From the NCBI GenBank assembly GCA_964343805.1, contig CAYFLR010000039.1, forward strand, positions 1 to 54,940: a stretch of 54,940 bases of DNA. Reading direction: 5' to 3'. How positions within the stretch are numbered: the first letter of the stretch is position 1; every line of letters begins with the position of its first letter. Made by a program: the position numbers and the translations under genes. The notes below the pieces were generated by a model. That model worked only from the letters and a program-made list of their open reading frames with translations. It was not told the origin of the DNA and searched no databases. Of the stretch, positions 26,632-33,585 are shown piece by piece. Source of the DNA: CAYFLR01 sp964343805. Its GTDB lineage: Bacteria > Bdellovibrionota_B > Oligoflexia > CAYFLR01.

Positions 26632-27381
26632 CTAATGGTCGTGTGATGTTGCAAGAGATATATACACGGTACTTAAAACCGAAAAAATATAAGTTTGAAT
26701 AATACAAACTAATAAACCTAAACCCAAGAAAATGACTGGTACAAACAAAGGAGTTAAACCAGAAAAAATACTTAGTACAGTATGGTCTCCATTGATATTA
26801 CCAAAGAGACGTAAAGATAAACTAATTGGTCTTAAAGCATGGCTAATTAACTCTAAGACAAACATAAAAGGTGCTAACAGTAAAACAGGACCTGCAAACT
26901 GCTTTAAATAACCCACTCCATGCTCTTTAAAACCACAGTAATTATAAAATATAAAGGTAGTAAGACCCATGGCTAAATTATTTGAAATAGAGGTGGAAGG
27001 AGAGATAAAACCTGGAATAAAAGAAGACAAATTACTGATTAAAATATAAAGAATAATGGTCCCGATTAAAGGAAGATAAATTTTTCCACCTTTAGGAATA
27101 ATACCCTCAATCATTTTGTATACAAATTCAGTAAACACTTCCATAAAGTTAAGAAGGTCTAGCTTTCCACCAAGATCCCCTTTTATTTTTGCTTTATTCA
27201 GTTGAACATAAACTCCCAATAACAAGATCACACATAAAATCAAAAGAGATGCCACTACATGATGATATTTGGAGTTGTGGGTGAAAAAAGTCAACCACGT
27301 GTATGCACCCTCGGCAGCATACAAAGGTTGAGAACCGAAAAATAACCCACTTAATATAAATAATTTTAATTTCTCACGCAT
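26632..27381 (-). CDS. atpB: ATP synthase F0 subunit a
   Basis: Subunit a forms the proton half-channels next to the c ring. The 249-residue protein has an N-terminal signal-like segment (LSGLFFGSQPLYAAEG), five or six membrane helices and the essential arginine in PISLSLRLFGNINGDH. FVLELISHALRP and the terminal IQTYIFSVLSTVYI are also family hallmarks. It lies 25 bases before atpE in the same direction. No F0 b or F1 subunit genes are present here, so the F1 part must be encoded elsewhere, as in several deltaproteobacteria-like lineages. Confidence 0.96.
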   Translation of the reverse strand: MREKLKLFILSGLFFGSQPLYAAEGAYTWLTFFTHNSKYHHVVASLLILCVILLLGVYVQLNKAKIKGDLGGKLDLLNFMEVFTEFVYKMIEGIIPKGGKIYLPLIGTIILYILISNLSSFIPGFISPSTSISNNLAMGLTTFIFYNYCGFKEHGVGYLKQFAGPVLLLAPFMFVLELISHALRPISLSLRLFGNINGDHTVLSIFSGLTPLFVPVIFLGLGLLVCIIQTYIFSVLSTVYISLATSHDH

Positions 27382-27484
27382 TTTTTAGTCGTCTATTTTA
27401 AAAATGAAGTAAATACATTAATTTCAACTACTTATCAAAAACACGGCCCATTCTATGCTATTTTAAAACCGTTCTCAAGATCTT

Positions 27485-27871
27485 TTATGCTTCAGAAATT
27501 ATTTTTTTGAATTTAAACCACCCAATAAGCATTGCAACCATCACCATTATTGGTCCAACCAAAAATAATAAAAAATGATCTGCATTGGTTTTCATTAAAA
27601 AATAGAGACCTCCCAATAACAGAGCAAATTTTCCCATGCCAAAAATTGCGATGCTGAAATAGGTATTTTGTCCAACCTGATCTTTGAGGAAAATGGCTTT
27701 GGCTAAATTCTGCAAAAAAGGAAGAATGAGTAAACCATAAATAACGCCTACCATATATGATGGAGTAAATAATTCTGCAAGAGCAATAAAAACGCTTCCT
27801 AATAAAATTAAAATTCCCATCCATTTCCAGCAATTAACAAAATAATTGGGAATGATCTCAGCTATTTTCAT
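27485..27871 (-). CDS. AtpI-like small membrane protein
   Basis: This is a 128-residue protein with about four hydrophobic helices (WKWMGILILLGSVFIAL, MVGVIYGLLILPFL, MGKFALLLGGLYFLM, FLVGPIMVMVAMLIGWF). The position just upstream of atpB and the four-helix layout fit ATP synthase protein I (AtpI), which assists c-ring assembly or ion uptake. Sequence similarity alone is weak. Its start overlaps the stop of the upstream small gene by 14 bases, so the two are coupled. Confidence 0.65.
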   Translation of the reverse strand: MKIAEIIPNYFVNCWKWMGILILLGSVFIALAELFTPSYMVGVIYGLLILPFLQNLAKAIFLKDQVGQNTYFSIAIFGMGKFALLLGGLYFLMKTNADHFLLFLVGPIMVMVAMLIGWFKFKKIISEA

Positions 27872-28094
27872 AATTCCTCAACCTCTTTACCTCTTTAAAG
27901 ATAGGTATAAAACTAACCCCTATAAAACCAGCAGCAAGGGTCAATACTAACAATTGCCCATATAGCTGATGATTCTTAAAAAATTGAATATTTTTTTCTA
28001 AAAGTCCAACTAGATAGTCAAATAATAGAAAAGAAAGAACAAATTGCATACCCAAAGTTGATAGCAATCCGTATAATCTTAAATACTTTTTCAT
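27858..28094 (-). CDS. AtpZ/AtpI-like two-helix membrane protein
   Basis: This is a 78-residue protein with two hydrophobic segments (LLSTLGMQFVLSFLLFDYLVG and QLLVLTLAAGFIGVSFIPIF) and a basic C-terminal tail FKEVKRLRNYEN. This is the size and shape of AtpZ (the small AtpI-type subunit found first in many atp operons). It is the first gene of the leftward F0 group and is divergent from dnaA. The assignment rests mainly on context. Confidence 0.55.
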   Translation of the reverse strand: MKKYLRLYGLLSTLGMQFVLSFLLFDYLVGLLEKNIQFFKNHQLYGQLLVLTLAAGFIGVSFIPIFKEVKRLRNYENS

Positions 28095-28240
28095 AAGTCA
28101 CAACAGAAGCTAGAATACACCAAAAAACTGTAACTCTGGGTATCACTTATTGGTATAAATTTCACCTTGAAATGCTATTTTTATTCTGTTAGCTTACTTC
28201 AGCGATTTTGCGATCAACTTTATTCACTGATATTAATAGC

Positions 28241-29710
28241 ATGGATCAATTGTGGGAAAAAGTATTGGCTGCCATTCAAGTCAGAATTGAAGAGCAGACC
28301 TACAAATCTTGGTTTAAACCAATCCAAGTGCACCGCATTGAGCAGGGCAGTATTTATCTCAGAGTGTCTAATCAGTTTTTTAAGGATTGGCTGGTTGAAA
28401 AATACTTTGACTTAATTAGTGATGAAGTTAGCATTCAATCAAATCAAGAGATTACCAAGGTAGTTATTCTCACTCCTGATGAATCAGCTCCATCTATGGT
28501 ACCTTCAGCTTCAAGTATTCCTAAACCAATGGAAGCACCTCCTCCACCCATTCCACCTACTCCTAATTCTCTGGGAGCAGATCTGAAGGCAGATCCAAAA
28601 AAGTTTTTTGCAGATTTTTCTGAAAATAGTAAAGTTCAAACTTTATTTGGGGAGATGGAAACTCCTGCACCGAGTAAAGAGAAAGAACTTCCCTTCAAAA
28701 CCGAACAAAAAAGCATTTTACCGGATAGTAAAAAGATATCTTCCAAGACATCTTTTTTTAACATCCCTTTTAATAGAAAATATACATTCTCCAACTTTGT
28801 GGCAGGACCTAGCAATAACTTTGCCACTATGGCAGCCCGTGCGGTAGCAGAAAAACCGGCTAGCACGTACAATCCACTATTTATCTACGGCAAATCGGGG
28901 TTGGGAAAAACTCATTTACTTCATGCCATAGGTATACAACTGAGAGATCAGCATCACTTTAAAAATATCATTTTTAAATCTGCAGAAAGATTTGTAAATG
29001 AGCTGATTTCCTGCTTACGCCACCAAAAAATGAATGAATTCCACAGTAATTACCGACATTGTGATGCGTTATTAATTGATGATATTCAGCTCATCAAAGG
29101 AAAAGAAACCACTCAAGAAGAGTTTTTTCATACCTTTAACGCTCTGCAGCAAAACAATAAGCAAATTATTATTACCTCTGATCAAATTCCAGAATCTATT
29201 CCTAAAATTGACGATCGACTTAGAAGCCGGTTCAAGGGCGGATTGATTGCGGATATTCAACCACCTGATTTAGAGCATCGAATGGCGATTTTATCCCAAA
29301 AGACAGAGCAGAATAATCTCCAGCTCAGCCATGAAGTGATTGAATATATTGCGGTCAATATAAAGGCAAATGTAAGGGAACTAGAAGGAGCTCTTAATCG
29401 TCTTATTGCTTACAAAAGCCTTACCGGGAATCCTATTTCAATTGAGACTGTCATTGAAGTTTTAAAGAACTTGATACCCGAAGCACAACAGCCTCGAATT
29501 ACAGTTGACTTAATCCAAAGAACCGTAGCAACTTTTTATTCTATAAAGATTTCTGAATTAAAATCTGACACCAAAGCCAAAAATATAGCGCTACCCAGAC
29601 AAATCGCCATGTATCTTTGTTCTGTTAAAAAAATAAAAAAACAGCTCTCTAAGGAATCGGAGTTTTTACATACTATTAATATAATAAAAAGGCAAATTAC
29701 TGAGTCTTAA
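28241..29710 (+). CDS. dnaA: Chromosomal replication initiator protein, signature motif missing
   Basis: DnaA binds oriC and opens DNA for helicase loading. The 489 residues give domain I (MDQLWEKVLAAIQVRIEEQTYKSW cut short), a Pro-rich domain II linker (about 95-120), and the AAA+ domain with GKSGLGKTHLLHAIG, DALLIDDIQ and DDRLRSRFKGG. Domain IV starts normally with IALPRQIAMYL, but after KQLSKESEF the text goes straight to LHTINIIKRQ. The family signature GGRDHTTV, which touches the DnaA box, would sit exactly between F and L and is absent in frame. I prefer the ATG at 28241 to a TTG at 28208. Neither has a clear ribosome-binding site. Confidence 0.95.
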   Translation: MDQLWEKVLAAIQVRIEEQTYKSWFKPIQVHRIEQGSIYLRVSNQFFKDWLVEKYFDLISDEVSIQSNQEITKVVILTPDESAPSMVPSASSIPKPMEAPPPPIPPTPNSLGADLKADPKKFFADFSENSKVQTLFGEMETPAPSKEKELPFKTEQKSILPDSKKISSKTSFFNIPFNRKYTFSNFVAGPSNNFATMAARAVAEKPASTYNPLFIYGKSGLGKTHLLHAIGIQLRDQHHFKNIIFKSAERFVNELISCLRHQKMNEFHSNYRHCDALLIDDIQLIKGKETTQEEFFHTFNALQQNNKQIIITSDQIPESIPKIDDRLRSRFKGGLIADIQPPDLEHRMAILSQKTEQNNLQLSHEVIEYIAVNIKANVRELEGALNRLIAYKSLTGNPISIETVIEVLKNLIPEAQQPRITVDLIQRTVATFYSIKISELKSDTKAKNIALPRQIAMYLCSVKKIKKQLSKESEFLHTINIIKRQITES

Positions 29711-29714
29711 CAAG

Positions 29715-29723
29715 TTATCAACA
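29715..29723 (+). promoter_or_regulatory. DnaA box (TTATCAACA)
   Basis: It has one difference from TTATCCACA and lies five bases after the dnaA stop codon, at the left end of the putative oriC. Confidence 0.55.
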
Positions 29724-29736
29724 CCCTATTTGGGGT

Positions 29737-29767
29737 TGTGGAAAACAGGTGGAATTCTAGTGGAAAA
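29737..29767 (-). promoter_or_regulatory. Three GTGGAA DnaA-box-like sites phased by 11 bases
   Basis: GTGGAA begins at 29738, 29749 and 29760, exactly one helical turn apart. On the minus strand the first reads TTTTCCACA, one mismatch from a DnaA box, and the other two are TTCCAC cores. A fourth copy, TGTGGAATT, begins at 29791. All four point the same way. Confidence 0.6.
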
Positions 29768-29817
29768 ACCGTTAATAAATCATACAACATTGTGGAATTC
29801 TTTTTCCCAATCCATTT

Positions 29818-29826
29818 TTATCCACA
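29818..29826 (+). promoter_or_regulatory. Consensus DnaA box (TTATCCACA)
   Basis: This is a perfect match to the classical DnaA box in the middle of the dnaA-dnaN spacer. Weaker TTTTCAACA sites follow at 29851 and 29903. Confidence 0.8.
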
Positions 29827-29997
29827 AAGTAGTCTCATTTTATAAACAGCTTTTCAACAAGGACTTTTTATTTTTCTTATTTATTTTTAACACCTTACAG
29901 TTTTTTCAACAATTCAACACCCCCTACTATCACTACTTAAATAAACTATTAAATTTATATTTAATATGATAGTAAAAGAGATAATAAGGATATAAAA

Positions 29998-31110
29998 ATG
30001 AAAATAACCATTCAAAAAAGTAACCTATCAAAGGCATTACAAAACACTCAGAATATTGTTTATGGAAGTGGGCTTCCTGTTGTTTCATTGGAAGCATTTG
30101 ATGATAACTATCTTCATGTAACAGCATTTGATAATGACGTGATTTATCAAGGAACATTTGAATGCACAACTCATAACCCTGGAGATATTTGTATTTCTGG
30201 GAGAAGTTTATATGAATATGTAAAAGAACTCCCTGATGAAGAAGTTAATTTAGAAACTTTGGAAAACCATCGTTTAAAGTTGTCTTGTGGAAAGAAAATA
30301 AAAAGTATCTTTGCTGGACTAGATCGACTTTCCTTTCCGGAAATCCCAGATGTGGGTACTATAGACTTTATACATGTGGATAAAGTTTCTTTCCTAGATA
30401 TGATTAATAAAACTATTTTTTCCGTATCCAATGATGAAACTCGGCCTTGGTGTACCGGATGTTATTTTGAAGTCGCTGATGACAAGGAATGTATCAGAAT
30501 GGTTTCTACTGATGGACATAGAATGTCACTAGCGGAACAGATGCTTCCCAAAAATGGGGATCAGGTTATGAAAGAAGGAATCATTCTTTCAAAAAAGGCC
30601 ATATCAGAATTTAAAAAACTTTCCTCTTCCTCTTCTGAAGTCTTTGAATTTGCAACTGACGAAACCAATGCTTATTTTAAAATAGATAACTCTATACTTA
30701 TTGCTAAGCTAATTAGTGGTAAGTTTCCTAATTATAAAGTGGTGATTCCAGATTCCCCTGAACATTTTATCAACATTTCTAAAGTAGAATTACAATCTTC
30801 TATTAGAAGAATTTCCACCACCTCCGATGTAAACCGTAATATGAGATTTTATTTTTCAGGCAATGAACTGACATTAAAATCATCAAACCCAGATTTAGGA
30901 GAAGCTTCAGAACTTTTACTTTTGGATAAAGAGATTCCTGAAATGGTTCTTGGTTGCAATGCTAAGTATTTATTGGATGCTCTTGCAGTTGTTTCTGAAG
31001 ATATGGTAACTATTAAATTTATTAATGACAGAAGTCCTTTGATTTTAGAACCCGTTCAAGATAATCCATCTTGTTTTTTCGTTATTATGCCTGTTCGTGT
31101 TGTTGGGTGA
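29998..31110 (+). CDS. dnaN: DNA polymerase III beta sliding clamp
   Basis: DnaN forms the ring that tethers DNA polymerase III to DNA. The 370 residues match the usual length of about 366-380, with three repeated clamp domains. Typical segments are MKITIQKSNLSKALQN at the start, MVSTDGHRMSLAEQ in the middle (the conserved TDGHRLA region), SGKFPNYKVVIP, and the C-terminal FFVIMPVRV (family motif MPMR). An AAGGA ribosome-binding site precedes the ATG. gyrB follows after 25 bases; recF, usually found between them, is absent. Confidence 0.97.
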   Translation: MKITIQKSNLSKALQNTQNIVYGSGLPVVSLEAFDDNYLHVTAFDNDVIYQGTFECTTHNPGDICISGRSLYEYVKELPDEEVNLETLENHRLKLSCGKKIKSIFAGLDRLSFPEIPDVGTIDFIHVDKVSFLDMINKTIFSVSNDETRPWCTGCYFEVADDKECIRMVSTDGHRMSLAEQMLPKNGDQVMKEGIILSKKAISEFKKLSSSSSEVFEFATDETNAYFKIDNSILIAKLISGKFPNYKVVIPDSPEHFINISKVELQSSIRRISTTSDVNRNMRFYFSGNELTLKSSNPDLGEASELLLLDKEIPEMVLGCNAKYLLDALAVVSEDMVTIKFINDRSPLILEPVQDNPSCFFVIMPVRVVG

Positions 31111-31135
31111 TGGATATGGGGAGTAAATAAACTCT

Positions 31136-33568
31136 ATGAGTGAAGAATTAACTGTAAATAATTATGATGCGGAAAACATTAAAGTTTTAGAAGGTCTGGA
31201 AGCTGTCAGACTTCGGCCGGGAATGTATATTGGTGACACTGCTTCTTATGGTTTACACCATTTAGTTTATGAAGTGGTGGACAATAGCATTGATGAAGCT
31301 TTAATGGGGTTTTGTAAAAATATAAACGTAGTCATCCATATANNNNNNNNNNNNNNNNNNNNNNNNGTTACAGTAACGGATGATGGTCGTGGCATTCCTA
31401 TTGATATTCATCCCACTCAAGGGGTTCCTGCTGTAGAGGTTATTATGACGACTCTACATGCAGGTGGAAAATTTGATGATTCTAATTATAAAGTTTCTGG
31501 AGGCCTACATGGAGTAGGTGCTTCTGTGGTAAATGCTCTTTCTGAAGTTTGTACAGTTGAAGTAAAAAGAGATTCTGCTGTTTATAAAATAGAATTTAAA
31601 AAAGGGGAGAAAATCACTTCTTTAGAAAAAATTGGAGTGACAGATCAAACCGGAACTATCACTACTTTTAAACCAGATTCAACATTGTTTGAAGTGACTG
31701 AGTTTAATTATGACACCCTTTGTTCAAGATTTAGAGAACTTGCTTTTCTTAACAAAGGTGTGCGCATTTCAGTGATAGATGAACGTTCTAGTAAGAGTGC
31801 AGAATTTCATTATGAGGGAGGTATTCTCTCATTTATTGAACATCTCAACCGGAATAAAACTGTCTTTCTTCCAAACCCCATATATGTATGTGGAGAAAAA
31901 GAGGATGTGAGTGTGGAATTGGCTCTGCAATGGAATGATTCTTACAGCGATATCATTTTTTCCTTTGCAAATTGTATTAACACTGTTGAAGGGGGAACCC
32001 ATCTAACAGGAATGAGAAGTGCTTTAACTCGCTCTTTTAACTCTTATGCTAATGAATATCTTAAAAAAGATATGAAAGAGAACCTTTCTGGCGATGATAT
32101 CAAAGAAGGGCTATCAGCGGTTGTTCATGTGAAGATTGGGAATCCTCAATTTGAGGGACAAACTAAAACCAAACTTGGTAATTCCAATGTGAAAGGAATT
32201 GTGGAAAACTTGTTAGGAGAGGCTATTTCCACCTTTCTTCATGAAAATCCAAATGTTGCGAAAAAAATCGTTACTAAAATGATCGATGCATCCATGGCTC
32301 GGATTGCGGCTCGTAAAGCCAGAGAACTGACTCGGAGAAAGGGAGCTTTAGATTTAGCTGGATTACCAGGAAAAATGGCGGATTGTCAGGAAAATGATCC
32401 CTCTTTATGTGAACTCTATATTGTGGAGGGAGATTCTGCGGGTGGATCTGCTAAACAGGGAAGAGAAAGAAGAAATCAAGCGATACTACCTTTAAAAGTA
32501 AAAATCTTAAATCTGGCGAAAGCACGATATGATCGAATGCTCTCTTCTGAAGAGATCAAAATCCTGATCAAAGCCATGGGGACTGGCATTGGAAGCGAAG
32601 ATTTTGATATATCCAAAATAAGATACCATAAGATTATTGTGATGACTGATGCAGATGTGGATGGGGCTCATATTCTCACTTTGCTTCTGACATTCTTTTA
32701 TAGGCAAATGATTCAAGTGATTGAAAAAGGTTATCTCTATATTGCTCAGCCTCCATTATACAAATATAAAAAAGGTAAGCAGGAGATGTACCTTAAGAAT
32801 GATAAGGCACTGACCTCTTTTCTTTTAAAATCAGGTTGCAAAGATGTTGTTTTAAAATGCGATGAGAAAGTATTTGATGAGGGTGAGCTACTCAATTTAG
32901 TTAATAAGGTTGATAGTTATCTTTCGTTATTAAGTAACCTTTCTCAAAGACGAAACAAGGATCTTCTGCACTATTTTATTCGAACTATTCGAATTAAACC
33001 TGAACATTTTAAGGACCCAGAATTAGTTCATCAAGCATGTTTTGGCGCTCAAGAATTCTTAAAAGCTGGTTTAAGTGAGAATGATAGTGTTACTTTTGAA
33101 ATCATTCCTGATGATGAACATGGTCTGCACTATTGTCAGTTTACTTTTATAGTTCAAAATAAAAGAACAGAAGTAAAAATTGACCATAATTTTGTCTCTT
33201 CTGCAGAGTTTATAAAGCTCAATCAGCTCAGTGAAGATCTCAACCAATTTGGTGAAGGAGATTTTAAATACTCTATTAAAGAGAATGAAGAGCAAACACT
33301 GTCGGAAGTCACAGATCTCAAAGATGTGATTATTAATAATGCCAAGAAAGGCACTTATATTCAAAGATACAAAGGTTTAGGAGAGATGAATCCTGAGCAA
33401 CTTTGGGAAACTACCATGGATCCAGAGAAACGAACTCTCTTGAAAGTAGAAATTGAAGATATGGTAGAAGCGGATCGTATCTTCACTATTTTGATGGGAG
33501 ATCAGGTGGAGCCACGCAGGGAATTTATTCAAACCAATGCATTGCAAGTTCGTAATTTAGACACATAG
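31136..33568 (+). CDS. gyrB: DNA gyrase subunit B, with an assembly gap
   Basis: GyrB is the ATPase subunit of DNA gyrase. GHKL motifs are visible in RPGMYIGDT, EVVDNSIDEA and VTVTDDGRGIP. The QTK loop is GQTKTKLGNSNVK, and the TOPRIM residues are in EGDSAGGSAKQGRERRNQAI and DADVDGAHI. The C terminus GDQVEPRREFIQTNA is typical. With about 810 residues it is the long form found in Gram-negative bacteria, with an insert of about 170 residues in the TOPRIM region. A run of 24 N at 31343-31366 replaces the short strand before VTVTDDGRG. The frame is kept, but the true length there is probably shorter. Confidence 0.97.
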   Translation: MSEELTVNNYDAENIKVLEGLEAVRLRPGMYIGDTASYGLHHLVYEVVDNSIDEALMGFCKNINVVIHIXXXXXXXXVTVTDDGRGIPIDIHPTQGVPAVEVIMTTLHAGGKFDDSNYKVSGGLHGVGASVVNALSEVCTVEVKRDSAVYKIEFKKGEKITSLEKIGVTDQTGTITTFKPDSTLFEVTEFNYDTLCSRFRELAFLNKGVRISVIDERSSKSAEFHYEGGILSFIEHLNRNKTVFLPNPIYVCGEKEDVSVELALQWNDSYSDIIFSFANCINTVEGGTHLTGMRSALTRSFNSYANEYLKKDMKENLSGDDIKEGLSAVVHVKIGNPQFEGQTKTKLGNSNVKGIVENLLGEAISTFLHENPNVAKKIVTKMIDASMARIAARKARELTRRKGALDLAGLPGKMADCQENDPSLCELYIVEGDSAGGSAKQGRERRNQAILPLKVKILNLAKARYDRMLSSEEIKILIKAMGTGIGSEDFDISKIRYHKIIVMTDADVDGAHILTLLLTFFYRQMIQVIEKGYLYIAQPPLYKYKKGKQEMYLKNDKALTSFLLKSGCKDVVLKCDEKVFDEGELLNLVNKVDSYLSLLSNLSQRRNKDLLHYFIRTIRIKPEHFKDPELVHQACFGAQEFLKAGLSENDSVTFEIIPDDEHGLHYCQFTFIVQNKRTEVKIDHNFVSSAEFIKLNQLSEDLNQFGEGDFKYSIKENEEQTLSEVTDLKDVIINNAKKGTYIQRYKGLGEMNPEQLWETTMDPEKRTLLKVEIEDMVEADRIFTILMGDQVEPRREFIQTNALQVRNLDT
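31343..31366. other. Assembly gap (24 N)
   Basis: Undetermined bases within gyrB, between VVIHI and VTVTDDGRG. The frame is preserved. The family usually has about five residues here, fewer than the eight implied. Confidence 0.95.
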
Positions 33569-33585
33569 TTTAAGAAGGGTGTTTT

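Larger units (their letters stand above)
29711..29997. other. Putative replication origin (oriC)
   Basis: This 287-base spacer between dnaA and dnaN contains one perfect DnaA box and several near matches on both strands, followed by an AT-rich stretch (about 29865-29960) that could serve as the unwinding element. This is a common bacterial oriC layout. No gene is present. Confidence 0.75.

Noticed and set aside
27513..27833. A 106-codon frame overlapping the AtpI-like gene on the same strand
   Set aside because: It is a shifted reading of the AtpI-like gene, with Trp/Cys/Arg-rich low-quality sequence and no ribosome-binding site. The AtpI-like frame has clean membrane helices.
31136..31366. 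Possible frameshift at the gyrB gap
   Set aside because: The frame is the same on both sides of the 24 N, and the flanking motifs belong to one normal GyrB.
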